Origin: Stramonita haemastoma
Taxonomy: Eukaryota > Mollusca > Gastropoda > Neogastropoda > Muricidae
Reading direction: 5' to 3'
NCBI GenBank assembly: GCA_030674155.1
Contig: CM060328.1
Location: 45,605,456-45,669,455, forward strand
Length of the DNA: 64,000 bases
The position numbers were made by a program, and so were the translations under genes. Below, piece by piece: positions 1-13,109 of the stretch; position 1 is the stretch's first letter; each line of letters opens with the position of its first letter. Below the pieces are notes generated by a model. It did not search any database. It was not told where the DNA came from and was given only the letters and a program-made list of their open reading frames with translations.

Positions 1-436
1 GACAGTGTACACTTGACATCTCAACCGACAAAAAAGCAATCTCCATTTTCTTTTGCAAAGTATTGCATCACAAAACGTTTTGCTATACTTGTTGTGTATT
101 CAAGAAGATATTTCACGTAGAGACTATACAGCTCTGTACATAAAGAAATCTACCATCTACAAAACACAAAGCTTCTTTTCAACCTGGGGTTTGTCCAGAT
201 TTTACCCTGATCCTGCTTCCTGCAAGCAAATTCACATCACCAACAAATCGTTTTCTGAACATGTCAGCTCAGCCTAGGGATATTAAATACTGAAATGAAA
301 AGACATGGTCACATGATTTTTCATTTGCTTTACTTGCTAAAATACAAAGATTACTTTTTCTTATTCCTTCTGAAGCAGAATAAATTCAAAATTATTTTTT
401 AAAGATATTGCTGCAAATCATTAAATGTGTCGATTC

Positions 437-705
437 AAATACAAAATAATTCAATGTTATGATTTCATCGCAAAATAAATTAATTTTTCTTCAAAAACAT
501 CATCACTGTTTCATAATTTGCTTCATGAGGTCAAATACCTAAATGGGTCAATTTCACTTTATTTTTAATTTCATTGATTAAAATATCAAAACGACTCAAT
601 GTTATGATTTTATAAAATGCATTAATGACACTTCAAAACCATCACGGTTTCATGTTTTGATTCATTAAGTCAAATACCTGAATGAGACACTTTCAGTTCT
701 TAGAA
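437..705. repeat. Diverged tandem duplication (~140 bp unit)
   Basis: Two related blocks: tcaatgttatgattt...catcactgtttcat...gtcaaatacct and its partner tcaatgttatgattt...catcacggtttcat...gtcaaatacct. Nothing else is evident from 1 to about 2300 except AT-rich unique DNA. Confidence 0.6.
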
Positions 706-2327
706 TCTTGATAAATTCACAGTTACTCTTCAAAGCTGCTTCCATATTTATATAACCCCACTTTCTTTTTTATCTCGCACATTACCTCTACACAGTGTGA
801 TCATTCCACTCCACCAAGATGTTCGTGACGGCTGTCGCTCCACCATGATGCGCAGCTGTCAGTCAGTGTTCCCCACTTTCACCTCCTCTCAGCAGCTGTC
901 CATCCATCCCATCCCATCCCAGCTGGTGCTGATCATAGCAGGAACTGACCACACTTGGACTTGGTAAAAGGAAGAAGGGGCATGTTAATTTCAGCACTGG
1001 GACCTGGACCGAGTTATGCAGGAGTTGCGTGGTGTGGATGCCCATTCCTGGTCACTTGATTCAGTTCTCACCCCCACAGTTCCTGAAAGTAACAACAAAT
1101 GAAAAGCTACACTGAACATTTCTTTGCTTCCTTGGCTTACACATTACAGTCATCTGATCATTTCATTTTGAAACACAATGGTTTAATGTTCCTTATAGAT
1201 CTTTTATTCTTTACAGTCCTTGTAAAAAATTCACCATTGCATTATTTGCTTAGATATTTAAACAACTAAATATTTTCAAAAATGAAATTCACAAGGATTA
1301 CCTCAAAACAATGTCACAATCTATCTTCAACCCCTCCATTGAAAGCTTTTCCCCCCAGAACCAGCTGACCAATGTACACGAGAACAATTAAAAATGTTGA
1401 AAATGCAAACCAAAAACTATGTTGTTTCCTGAACATTTCACTTGTTGGTTTTTCTGTCATCACAGTGAAGGACACAGTGAAAGCTGCTGTAAGAGCCCTT
1501 TACATGTCAATGAACAAGTGATCACAAAACTATTTTGGGGCTGAATGGATGAGTTGAGCCATTTTCTCATCTGCATTTTGTCACAGTTGTTCCCCCTGAA
1601 TGCTGGCAGGTGTTGACATCAGTGGCAGCAGCTATCTGATGACAGACTGATTCTATGACATAGCAGTAAAACATGATGATAACTTTAGCTACCGAGTCAA
1701 GTTAGTGACAACTGAACCCTTTGACGACACTCGCACCATTTGAGAATATTCAGCTTTGATTTTTTTTCTCCAGATTTTTTTTCAGAGGAAACTTTTTGTT
1801 TCATCGGAAATCTGCTTTAAAAAATTGGAAATTTGTGGAAACGCGGAGAATTCTATGCTCTGCATAATGCACACACTGGCTTACATATATACACCAGGTC
1901 ACAAAGACATAACTATTACCGTGTATCTTATCTGATGGTGTTGGCATGATCACAGCTGGCTAGCAGGTAGACCTTGCATTGTACCTGGCAAAACAGATGT
2001 ACTCAAAGTTAATAAAGACCGCATCAAAAAGTATGACTCAACTTGCTAATGAAGTAGTACAATTACTGTACTAACAGTTAAAACTAACATGAACCAAAAT
2101 TATTCATAAAATAGTGAAACACATGTAATCACAAGTAAAAAAATAGCATGTAACAAAATATATTGTAACTTACAATCAAGATAAATGACACATATACAAA
2201 TGTCTAACAAAGGCAAAAACAAATAACACAGTGAACAATCAGAAAAAAAATCAGTCATTATGAAACAGAAATGAAAAATAACCGAATCATGCAAAAAAGC
2301 TCACACGCTAAGTATGCAGAAGAATAC
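706..2327. other. No supported gene
   Basis: AT-rich sequence with a short minus-strand open frame near 863-1045. That frame has no family resemblance and no convincing splice context. Confidence 0.4.
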
Positions 2328-2393
2328 CTCTGTGAAGACAGGATGCAGCTTGAGATGACTGTTCCTTGGTACTTGTTTCCAGCACTAAAGATC
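2328..2393 (-). CDS. Candidate short exon, unrecognised gene
   Basis: 66 nt between an acceptor (ctgctttcag) and a donor (CAGAG then gtattc). One frame reads SLVLETSTKEQSSQAASCLH. The phase does not follow the 2771-2850 exon, so a missing exon or a false call is possible. Confidence 0.3.
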
Positions 2394-2770
2394 CTGAAAG
2401 CAGTAAATTGTCATCAGTCACACTGAAAATGGTAAAAGTTTCATAACCACAAACTATACAATTACATGGCCACAATACTTTCAAACTGATGAAGTTTATA
2501 CTTGACCAACATCCCTCCCCCCAAAAAAGATAGCATAATGAATTCATCTGATAAATCATAAAAAGACAAAACATACAAAAGTAATCTCTAATATACAACC
2601 TCATCTTATAAATATTAATTATTCAACAAACACTGCTGGACACAGCTGTAGATCATGTGCCCAAGATCTCAAAACCACCAATGAACCTGAGGAAAGAATA
2701 TCCCACTTTTCAGACCGCATAGTAATTTTATTCATAAACCATTTGAGTGACAGAGGACTCCTTTTCTTAC

Positions 2771-2850
2771 CTGTCCTTGGTTCTCCTTCATGCTGGTAGG
2801 CACACTGTCAGTACTCCTACTCCTATGCGTACTCCTTGGTAGCAGTTTCT
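2771..2850 (-). CDS. Candidate short exon, unrecognised gene
   Basis: 80 nt between an acceptor (gtttgttcacag) and a donor (GGACAG then gtaaga). It encodes EKLLPRSTHRSRSTDSVPTS then MKENQGQ. Only one frame is open and it needs a phase-1 upstream exon, so it does not join the 3361-3720 exon directly. Confidence 0.4.
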
Positions 2851-2923
2851 CTGTGAACAAACTAATTTTACGAATGGCATTAAACATTTTCAAAATGAAA
2901 TGCATGCCCCCCTTTCCAGAAAA

Positions 2924-3115
2924 ATGGCAAAAGACAAAAATGGCAGATAAAAGACACAAATGGCAGATAACAGACAGAAGTGGCAGATAAAAAACAGAAA
3001 TGGCAGATAAAGATAGAAATGGCAGATAAAGATAGAAATGGCAAATAACAAAAATGGCAGATAAAAGAAATGGCAGATACAGACAGACAGAAATGGCAGA
3101 TAAAAAACAGACAAG
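2924..3115 (+). repeat. Minisatellite, unit about 16-22 bp (aaatggcagataa...)
   Basis: About ten imperfect copies of aaatggcagataaa with variable spacers (gacaga, gata, aaaca). The cysteine/phenylalanine-rich minus-strand ORFs here are translations of this array. Confidence 0.85.
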
Positions 3116-3183
3116 AATGCAAGCCATATTGCAATGACAGAAAAAACACACAGAGAAAAGGGGGCAGAATAAAAACAACCTGA

Positions 3184-3366
3184 AAACTACAGTATTTAAA
3201 TAACTTACACATATGTGCAAAGATCAGACGAGACAGAAATATATATATATATAAAAGGATTAATCTGTACCTTATGGAAACTACAGTACTTAGATAACTT
3301 ATAGATATGTACAAAGATCAGACAAGACAGAAAGATATTAAAAAGAGGATTAATCTGTACCTTATG
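3184..3366 (+). repeat. Tandem duplication of ~100 bp
   Basis: The block aaactacagta...taactta...caaagatcaga...gattaatctgtaccttatg occurs twice in a row, the first copy containing an (AT)n run at 3239-3252. The second copy runs into the 3361 splice donor. Confidence 0.8.
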
Positions 3367-3720
3367 GCTGAAGTTATGAAGAAGGCTTCTAATGGTGCTG
3401 GGCCTGTCTGATACTGTCCGAACCTCATCTAGTTCCTGGTAAAAGAGATCATTGTTCAGAAAAAAACATATACATACATAATAAGCTGCTGGTCCAGCTT
3501 CCAAACCAGAAATGTCAGTACTGCTGTGAAAGGCTGAATACAGACCAGCCTGGAAAACAAACTGTTGCCTGCTGTGATGCTTCTGTCCCTCTGGATCTTG
3601 ATCAAGGGACTGATGATGATGATGATTATGATGATGATGACGACGACCATCTTGGTCAACAAACTGATGATGATGTTGATGATAATTATGACGACGACAA
3701 TGATAATGTCCTTTAACCTC
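3361..3720 (-). CDS. Candidate His-rich exon of an unrecognised gene
   Basis: Open between an acceptor (ggtcttgcag) at 3721-3730 and a donor (CATAAG then gtacag) below 3361. It encodes EVKGHYHC, a His-rich run from GAT/CAT triplets, QQFVFQAGLYSAFHSSTDIS and ELDEVRTVSDRPSTIRSLL. A 42-bp internal piece (3436-3477) also has gt...ag ends, but is short for an intron. The His-rich part may be only a triplet repeat. No family is recognised. Confidence 0.35.
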
Positions 3721-4980
3721 CTGCAAGACCTTTTCCCTGTTTGGTTTTGTTTATTTATTCTTTAGATGGGGAGTTTGGCACTTGGTTTGCCTGATTTGCA
3801 TTTTGGGTGAGGTGAGGAGGGTTGTTCTTTTAGTTTAAGTTTTCTTTTTTATTATTGAGCATTTCATGAAGGGGATTTTTCTGTTATTGGTTTGGGATTT
3901 TTTGTTTGGTTTTATGTTTAGTTTTTAGGGTTGTCTCATTTTATTCCAGTTTATTATGTTTAGTTCAGTTAATGTAATGTTCGGTTTTTCTTTTTTTTCC
4001 CATTTCGTTTTAATGGGTTATTCTATTTTTAATTGTTTCTTTTAGTTCATCTCACAGGTTTAGTATTTTATCATCTTCCAAGCACCAGTCCAGTTGTTCT
4101 CACATCACTCATTCCAAACTTACCCACAACAACTGTATCCAGGCAAAGTCCAATGTACTCAAAGCCTGAAGGTGACCTGGAGCTTTGTTTACATGCAGGA
4201 CCAGAACACAGCCAGGAACCTGGGGAGTCCTTGCAGTGTCTCTTTTTAGTTTTTTTGTTTGTTTGCTTTGTTTTGCTTTGTTCCTGTTTCAAAGTGGCTT
4301 TCAAGTTTTGCACAGGTGGTCTATTTGGGTGTTTTTTTTTCAATTTTCAGTCCTGTTTCCCCTTTTTAATCCATTGTTTGGTTTATTTCCCTTTTTGATT
4401 TATACCGTTTTTATTTTTATTTTGTGTCTTTTGCAATGCACTGCCTTGCATTGCACTCCATTTATTTTGGTTTAATTTACTTAACTTTGTGTAGACTCGA
4501 CACACTAATATATAAAAAAATGTCGTCTCTGCAGTAGCTCAGCCTTGAAAAACCTGAAAATTCGCAATCTCATGCACCAATTGTACAAGCCTTGGATTAA
4601 AAGTATCACAATTCAACAGTCCAAGACCAGCATACCTTCTGGTCCCAGACACCAAGTCAAGAAGCCCTTCAAGTCTTTGGCACTGCTAAAGTATTTTTAT
4701 TTTATCATCCCTTCTCCATACCTCAACAGAGATCCTAAGAAAGAAATAATGTACATACAGTAAAGATGTCCTGAACTATGCAGGACTGTAGTGCTGACAC
4801 CTTCATCCTAGTGTCCTTTGGTGACAAGGTCCATCACAGCCAGCCAGTGTCTGTTAACAGACATAAACGTGTGTCACTAACATGGCACTGTAATTGTAAA
4901 AGCAGAGCGAGAACGAGAGAAAGAGAGAGAGAGAGAGAATGAATGAATGAATGAATGAATGAATGAATGAATGAATGAAT
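3721..4980. other. No supported gene; T-rich then unique sequence
   Basis: 3760-4060 is T/G-rich low complexity. A possible but unsupported open stretch lies at 4080-4230 on both strands. (GA)n and (GAAT)n arrays close the interval at 4915-4980. Confidence 0.35.
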
Positions 4981-5110
4981 GACCTTTATTTTTTCAAGGG
5001 TAACACTACAGAGTAAGCAGTTACATACTTTTTTTCATCCAGCCCTTGCCCTGATTACAGAAAAGGAAGAAGAAAAAAAAAACCTTCCAAGACAGGATAA
5101 AAGTCAATAA
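4937..5110 (-). repeat. (GAAT)n tail and possible 3' end of a non-LTR element
   Basis: Eleven or so GAAT repeats, then gacctttattttttcaag. Read on the minus strand this is an AT-rich 3' end followed by (ATTC)n, a typical tail of L2-like retroposons. No coding part is identified. Confidence 0.35.
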
Positions 5111-5480
5111 GCAAAGATAAAGCAGAAAGTAAAAACAAGAAGGAAAAACATCACCATTACCAAGATTGTAAAAAGGAGACAAGTATACATTCAACAAATA
5201 CATAATTGCATAAGGTACATTGATATGTGTTTAAGACAAAAGAGATGATATGTATAATTCAACAAACACACAATCCTTAACCACTGGAACATTCATGTCA
5301 AGAGATACACTGGTTATATAATTAAATCAAATAGATCAAGATTGAGATGCGACAGCAGAGAAGAGAGCAGCAGAGAAGAGAGCAGCCGGGAAAAAAAAAA
5401 CATGGCGAATTTTTCTTACTTTAAAACAATATTATGAAGGAGAGAAAAAAAAACTACCCCCCCCCCCCCCCCAACTGGTC

Positions 5481-5528
<48 letters not shown>

Positions 5529-6240
5529 GAGAGAGAGATTTATAAATTTGATCCAAATGTTCAATTGCAGAACATGGACAAATATTTATACAATATCATT
5601 ATATCACACCTTCACAATCAGAATGGGGCTAATTTAATTGCTTATTTGAAAAAAGAATATCACTTTGAATTTGGCTGGCAAACACTCCTATACCCAAAAT
5701 CTCACCATGTCATTGATGAACCTGGGACTCGAAAATCTCGCCGAGAAACCTTTTGGTAATACTTAGTAAGGAAATGTGACTGACGAAAGATAAAGGACAC
5801 GTTAAAAAAATTATTTTAAAAAAAAAAAGCCTGGAATTTGAAACCGGAAGCTTGTAAATGCGTAGTGTCCACGTCTTCCATTGTCATTGTAGCCCTGTGA
5901 CATTTTCAAATACCATGAAAAAAGGCGACTGAAAATAATTACCTTCTGATAGTATGTGTGCAGCCATCTGCGAACTTAAAAAAAACTGCAGACTATAGCC
6001 GAACAACTAAAATTCACAAATTACTCCTTCAGCTGGCGTCAACCCCAACATTGAACTCGTGCTCACCTGCTAAGAGTGCGCCATGTTAAGCGATCAAGAG
6101 GGATAACTCTATGTGTCTTCTCATTATTCAGACTGATCAACAATGCGCCAAGTTCTAATCCATTTTTTTGTTTTTTGTTTTTTGCTTTTTTTGTTTGTTT
6201 GTTTTGTTTTGTTTGTTTCTAAAGTGACCTGTGTTTACCT
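5111..6240. other. No supported gene
   Basis: Contains a C run (5457-5472) and a (GA)n tract (5485-5539), otherwise unique AT-rich DNA. Confidence 0.35.
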
Positions 6241-6243
6241 TGA

Positions 6244-6512
6244 TGTTGTTTCTCCTGGAGTTAACATCAGTGCTGACTCCACTCTCCCCAAAAGTCCTTC
6301 GGATGAGACTAAACCGAGGCCCCGTGTGCGAACGCACGCAGAACATCTTGCGCACACGTTAAATCCTGTTCCGCTTTTCGTAAGAGTAGGCCATCGTGTG
6401 CCGGTGGGAACAGATGACAAGATTTACAAAACTGCATACACACGGGGACCGGATGAAAAAAAGCACACTATTGCTTATTCTGTTATCCTCGATATAAAAG
6501 AATAAATAAATA
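6244..6512 (+). mobile_element. SINE-A, 5'-truncated
   Basis: Starts in the body (ctcctggagttaacatcag) and ends in aataaataaataaata. The tRNA head is missing. An RT fragment follows directly. Confidence 0.85.
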
Positions 6513-7120
6513 AATACAACAGGATCTTGCCAGCTTAACAGAACACCTGAACAAGGCCTCTAAAACATACAGCATGGAAATCAGTGCAGAGAAGACCAAA
6601 CTGATGACCACTAACACCAAGGGCATCAGCACTGATATCATTTATTTATTTCTTTATTTATTCTTTTATATCAAGGATAACAGAATAAGCAATCATGTGC
6701 TTTTTTTCATCCGGTCCCCGTGTGTATGCAGTTTTGTAAATTTTGTCATCTGTTCCCACCGGCTCACGATGGCCTACTCTTACGAAAAGCGGAACAGGAT
6801 TTAACGTGTGCGCAAGATGTTCTGCGTGCGTTCGCACACGGGGCCTCGGTTTACAGTCTCATCCGAAGGACTTTTGGGGAGAGTGGAGTCAGCACTGATG
6901 TTAACTCCAGGAAGAAAATTTCCTCGACCGGACTCGATCCCGGGTCGTCAAATTGCCAGCGCAGGATCAATGACCAGAAGCTGGAAACAGTTCAAAACTT
7001 CAAGTACTTGGGAGCCGTCGTATCAGACATAGGGTATAAGCCAGAGGTAGTAGCCTATAGAGGATTGCACAGACACTAACAGCACTGTCAAAAATGAACA
7101 CCATCTGGAAAGGTTATGGG
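6513..7120 (+). mobile_element. Endonuclease/RT-type LINE fragment interrupted by a SINE
   Basis: 6530-6640 encodes an RT piece (YSMEISAEKTKLMTTNTKG) and 6960-7110 its continuation (INDQKLETVQNFKYLGAVVS, then TLTALSKMN). The two are colinear with the element at 8.15-10.2 kb, where the same peptides are about 8 residues apart. The SINE at 6642-6957 sits in the break. Confidence 0.75.
6642..6957 (-). mobile_element. SINE-A inserted in an RT fragment
   Basis: The tail (tttatttatttctttattta) is at the left and the head (gggtcgtcaaattgccagcgc) at the right. It interrupts a LINE reading frame, so it inserted after the LINE copy. Confidence 0.85.
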
Positions 7121-7286
7121 TACAACCTTTACCTTTCATTTACTAGGCTTTTTCTTCACGTTAGGCCAGGGCCTGTTCTCAATTCATGTAGTATCATACA
7201 GAGGGTGGAGCTAGGTAAGGGTTCACACTATGATCATGCCCTTCTGTCTCTTGAGAGCGAGTTCCACAGAAAATTTGTCTCATACT

Positions 7287-7850
<564 letters not shown>

Positions 7851-8150
7851 CACCCCTACCCCACCCCTGAAAAAACAACCAGCCAAACCAAACAAAATAA
7901 CCCCAACCAAAAAAACCCCAAAGAAACATCACATTAATTTTGTGTTCAAATCTTCTGAAGTTGCTGTGACGTCACTGGTTATAACCGCTTTTCGTTCTGT
8001 AGCCTACTTCTTTTTTCCCCTCTTCCCCTCCAGGGGTGATAGGGAGGGGGTGGGGGGTGGTAGAGCTGACCACCAATAAAAAATAAAATAAAATGTAAAA
8101 AATATCTCTTGTCATATATTTAAAAAAATCCTCTTCTTCTATCCCGTAGT

Positions 8151-10205
8151 CTATTTAGACCGTAGGGGCGCCACGGAAGACCTCGCAACCAGCTCTCTCC
8201 ATTTCCCTCTGTCCTCGACCTTTCTCAGGGTGTCACTCAGCCTGAGGCCCGTCCACTCTCGGATGTTGTCCTCCCATCTCTTTCTCTGCCTGCTTCTCCT
8301 TCTCCCACCTTGCACAGTTCCCTGCAGAATCGTCTTGGCAAGCCCTGTTGATCTTGCGACGTGCCCATACCACTTCAGTTTGCGTTTTTTGACTGTGGTC
8401 AGGAGACCTTCAAAGGGCCCAATGGCTTGACCGATTCTGATTCTCACTTCCTCGCTATTAATATGGTCTTTGTAAGAGAGCCAAGGAGTCTGCGAAAGCA
8501 TCTCATCTCTGTGGCCTGTATTCTCCTCTCCAGATCCGCTGTGAGGGTCCATGACTCACAAGCATACAGGAATATTGAGATGACCAGAGTGTGCATCAGC
8601 CTGATCTTTGAGCTGAGCGAGATGTTCCTGTTCTTCCAAACGGTCTTCAATTTTGTCAGTGCTGTAGGCCTAACTGTCGGTGAAATCCTTGCGAGTATTT
8701 CAAGCTTGGATCCCTTGTCTGTTACAATTGCTTCCAGATACTTGAAGCTTTGTACCGTTTCCAAATTCTGACCACTGATCCTGATGTTGGTGTTGTTGCC
8801 GTTGATGTTGTTGGTCATCAGCTTGGTCTTCTGCACACTGATCTCCATGCCATAGGCTGTTGAAGTCTTGTCGAGGCATCCCACTAACCCAACTAACTCT
8901 TCTTCTTTTCCTGCCAGTCCATCGATGTCATCAGCAAAACGCAAGTTGGTAATTGTTCTGCCTCCAATGCCGATTGTTCCTTCATGATCTTCCAGTGCAT
9001 CAGTCATGATTCTCTCAAGGAAGATGCTAAAGAGAGTAGGTGAGAGCAAGCAGCCTTGTCTGACGCCGACCGTCGTCCTGAACCAACCCCCTATGCCACC
9101 ATTGAAATAGACTGCGCTAGTGGCCTTGTTGTAGAGGTCCTCAATGACTCTGATCATGTTGGCATTGATGTACAGCCTCATGGTAGCCCACAGAGCTGCA
9201 TGCCATACCTTGTCAAAGGCCTTTTTGAAATCCACAAAAACATGGTAAGTGTCTTGCTGATGCTGAAGGTACTTCTCGTATTGTATTCTTAGATTTAAAA
9301 TCTGCTCTGTTGTACTTCTTCCTGCACTGAAGCCTGCCTGTTCTTCAGCAATGATCGTCTCTGCTTGTGGCTTCAGTCGATTCAGTAGGATCTTCAGCAT
9401 GACTTTGCTTGGATGACATATCAAGCTGATTGTGCGATAGTTCTGGCATTGTTGTAGGTTGCCTTTCTTGGGAAGGGTGATGATTAGTGATTGTGTCCAT
9501 GGTGTAGGCCAGTCTCCTGTCTGCCAGATCTTGTTGCAGATTATCAGTAGGGTGTTTATCATGGCTTCCCCCCCCCTGCTTAGACCAGTTCTGCCGGGAT
9601 GTTGTCTATTCCTGCTGATTTCCTCTTCTTCATCGATTTCACAGCTACCTCCACCTCTTCCGGAAGGATGGGGTAGTTGTCAGTGTCTGTCGGTGGAGGG
9701 ACATTCAGTACCTCTGGATCTCCTGAGGTTTTGTGGTTATACAGGTCTGCGCAATATTCTGTCCATCTCTTTAGAATGTCCTGGTCTTCTGTTAAGATCT
9801 TTCCATTTTTGTCCTGTATGGTGCTGGTTTTCCCCCTGTTTTGTGCCTGTCAGGTCTTTTACTAGGTGGTATGCTTTATTGCTGTTGTTCTTGCTTAGAT
9901 CTTCTTCAATGTCCTGGCATTTCTCTTCAATCCAGGTTTCTGCTGCCTCTTTCATGCTTGTTCTAATTTCTTTGTTGATTGCCTTATACTGCCTCGCTCC
10001 TTCTATCTTGTTCTTCTTTTTCTTCAGTTCTCTTCGTTTGTCACACTGGTCAAGGATGTTGGCTGTGACCCAGGGCTGCTTCATTCGTCGTTGCTTGCCA
10101 AGAATCTCATTGGCTGTATCAGTTACTGCCCTGTTAAAGGTGTAGACAAACTTGTCGATAGCCTACCTGTGTCATCTGGGTTGAACATGGTGAGGGGTGC
10201 AAATT
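8151..10205 (-). mobile_element. 5'-truncated endonuclease/RT-type LINE, frameshifted
   Basis: The RT domain is open from 9562 to 8444 and includes IITLPKKGN, YRTISLICHPSKV, VFVDFKKAFDKVWH, the GVRQGCLLSPTLFS block and the catalytic FADD (LRFADDIDG). After a frameshift near 8480-8550 the C-terminal part continues (LLTTVKKRKLKWYGHVAR, GRRRSRQRKRWEDNI, then EWTGLRLSDTLRKVEDR). Upstream, 10084-9737 encodes the EN-RT linker (QPWVTANILDQCDKRRELKK). The endonuclease is missing, so the copy is 5' truncated. The clade is uncertain (RTE-related is my guess). It is not functional. Confidence 0.88.
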
Positions 10206-10334
10206 TTCCATTCCAACAGAGATAGAGAGCACGCGTCCACACACACTCACACATTATGTACAAAGAGAATTTGCCCCTCTCTCTCTCTCACTCACACACA
10301 CACATTCTAGCCTTATCCCATCTTTTCTGACTTA

Positions 10335-10560
10335 CTTTAGGTCTACTTTACTTACTTCGTCCCCTTGAAACTCTAGTGCATTGAGGGGCGAAAGAGCTTT
10401 GTCTGCAGCAGGTTTGAAGGCCTGGGTGGGTGGAATGTTGTCGGTCTTCAGTGTTTCTTTCACACCCTCGATCCAGGTCTTCCTCTTGCCTTGCACCCGA
10501 ACATCCTTGTGTTGTATGTGAGCTTTAGGCTACTGGCAAGCTGATGAAGTGCCATACGTG
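10335..10560 (-). pseudogene. Open stretch, possible mobile-element fragment
   Basis: A minus-strand frame reads QGKRKTWIEGVKETLKTDNI, then PPTQAF and ALSPLNALEFQGDEVSKVDL before a stop. No start or splice context is seen. It resembles C-terminal segments of transposon proteins, but I cannot name it. Confidence 0.3.
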
Positions 10561-11625
10561 TCCTAGAATTATCAGTTCACACAAAACTTTCTGGGTGGAA
10601 GAAAAAATTGTTCTTTCGATGAAGAGCTTTCCAAGGCACATTCACTCACACAGTCAATCCACTATGAATGTTCGATGAAATGGAGTGCATTTTTAATAAC
10701 CTAGGACTGGAATTCATAAAAGAAATACGATGAAAAGTGCCAATTATTGTACATTTTAGTCAACGTAAAGCGCGCGTACAAAACCAAATGCTGGTCCGCC
10801 TGGGCTGTGAGCTAGCCTATTCCATTTCACAGGGGTGAAAATAAGGCCACAGTGCGCCTAGCATGCAGCTGGCACAGAAGCCTCTTAGGGAAGCATGCAC
10901 ACAGGGCCTGGATGTAAAAAAGTGAATGAGGTTATTATCCTTCAAATAAAAGGAGAAATTGGGTTTCCTCTACATACCTTTTATATTTTAGCCCATGATT
11001 GTGCTTACCTTCAGACAACTGGATTGCCCATCAAAGAATACCCCCCCCCCCTCCAAAAAACCCACAAAAAACCCCAACAAAAACCCACATTGTTTGTTTT
11101 TTTTACAGTGTCAATTTGGCATCTAAGTCAAAAGCACTTTGAATGCTTCAGTGTGGTGTGTTTTTCACACAAACAGGATGCAAATTTCAAATCTGTGTAA
11201 TTCTGCAAGGAAAATGCTTATTTCTGAAGTTACAGATATTGGTCTTTTTTTTTTTTTTTTTTTAAATCCAAGCTTTCTTGTATCATCATAATCATTAGTT
11301 TGCAGATGGCATGCACTGATTATTAACTTCACCGAAAACTACTGGATATTTTATGAATTTGTATTGGGTCTCTCCGTTCTCTCTTGCCTTTTTGTTGAAA
11401 ACAAGTTCATGTTACTGACTGGAATTGTGGGTACCCACATCTTTCTGCATTTTAAATTGCTGCATATGCAATTTTATTTCATTGATTTTGCTTTATTTCA
11501 GTTTCTTTATAACCCCCCCCCCCCCCCCCCCCCCCACATCAGGGCTGCTGCAATTTCATCAATTGTTGTCGTTGCGCATGTTGCCACACTTTTTCTCCAG
11601 GGATATAATCTAGCTTCCCCATGGG
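10561..11625. other. No supported gene
   Basis: Contains C runs (11041-11051, 11514-11535) and a T run near 11247, otherwise unique AT-rich sequence. Confidence 0.35.
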
Positions 11626-12018
11626 GATGCCAGGGGCGTGTCCATATAAAAAGCATACCCCACCTTCTGGAAATTCTGTGCTAGGAGTTACCTCTTTTCT
11701 ATCCCTCTTTTTGATTCTGCCTTGTTCCTTTTCTTCTTGTCATCTCCTTCTTGTCTATTTTCTGCCTTCTTGATCCATTCTCCTGCCTCCCCCCCCCCCC
11801 TCCCCCCAAAGGCTTACATCTACAATGACAATTCTCTCCCATGCCAAAGTCGGATGTGGTGGGTCTAACTTGTTGGGCACAGCACAATATGTGTGTGTGT
11901 GTGTGTTCTTCAATTTAACATCTTTCCACTTAAGTGATATAAGATGATAGGAAAAAGAGGGAAGACTGAGGTAAGAATGAGCATGTGAGCAGTAGAGTGT
12001 ATGTGTATGAAAAGCGTG

Positions 12019-12109
<91 letters not shown>

Positions 12110-12350
12110 GGGGGAGGTGCGTGTTTTATGTGAGTAAGTGTGTGTGTGTGTTGTGACACAGCACAACACGCTTTTACTCATATGACAGACAACAATACTT
12201 GTTGTGGTGAGGTTCAATGAAAAAAAGGAGAAAGAGGAAGAATGAAATTCAGTGATGCTGGAATAAGTTGATGAGTTCAGAAGTTCTTCATTCCTTTCCA
12301 AACCTTTCTTTAGCACAGAATCCCACAATGAACATCAGCATCAATAACTA
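11626..12350 (+). repeat. Dispersed repeat R8 with microsatellite expansions
   Basis: Begins agcataccccaccttctgga and includes ctattttctgccttcttgat and gctca/actcatatgacagacaac. The same series of segments is found at 18660-18790, 32805-33150 and (inverted) 27095-27210. (GT), (GA) and a G run (12018-12116) expanded inside this copy. Confidence 0.6.
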
Positions 12351-12577
12351 GTTGTAGGAAAGAAAAACAATCCAAAACTTTTAAAATCTTTACTTTTTGT
12401 ATCATGATTTCAAAGCATTTTACTAAAACTGACAAATGAAACCATCATCTTGGTTTTTTTAAAACATTGGCTTGATCGAGAAAGATAGAATTTTTGGTTA
12501 CTTTTTTGTTTTCAATCCCATTCATTTTGACAAGATAGCCTTCGCCTTAAATTTCATGATACTGACTAGATGGATGT

Positions 12578-12748
12578 TTTTCTTTTTATTGATTTATTTT
12601 ATCGATTTATTCTTTTATGTTGAGGATAATGGAATAAGCACTCATGTGCTTTTTATTTTTTTACATCCAGTCCCCATGTGAATGCTGTTTTGTAAATCTT
12701 GTCCCATTGGCACACAATGGCCTACTCTTACGAAAAGCAGACAGGTTT
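12578..12748 (-). mobile_element. SINE-A 3' fragment
   Basis: Tail through tccagtccccatgtg and cctactcttacgaaaagcag, then a break. An R5 repeat follows directly, so it was truncated or fused there. Confidence 0.75.
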
Positions 12749-13075
12749 TCTCCTGTACTTCTATTTGTGCAGGAGGTCTGCCCACTGGCCTCAGCCGATA
12801 CATTCCATCTTCAGAGCAGCTCATTTCATTGTACAGGTTGCATGCTGGGTATGTTCATGTTTCCGTATTCTACCAAACGCTAACAGTGAATTACAATATC
12901 TCTTATGTGCCTTTTTAATCTTTTGCAAGTGTACACATATGCAAGATGGGAATCAAGGCACTTGCTGGTCTGCATTTGAAGTTGACCTAGGAGATAGTAA
13001 AAATCCCCATCTTAATTCACAAGACGTCGCTGAGATTCAAACCCACAACTTTAAGGACCCACAAAATTGAAGTCA
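12745..13075 (+). repeat. Dispersed repeat R5
   Basis: Shares tctcctgtacttct, gtgcaggaggtctgcccact, catgctgggtatgttcatg and the closing part with copies at 17885-18250 and 39150-39530 (inverted). Confidence 0.65.
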
Positions 13076-13109
13076 AATGGATATCTTGTATATGATTTGC
13101 AAATTTTAA

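Noticed and set aside
2880..3114. Minus-strand ORFs rich in Phe/Cys/Leu (multi-pass membrane-like)
   Set aside because: They are frame readings of the aaatggcagataa minisatellite.
4033..4398. Plus ORF with MYSKPEGDLELCLHAGPEH
   Set aside because: Both strands are open over 4080-4230, but no splice context or family match supports either.
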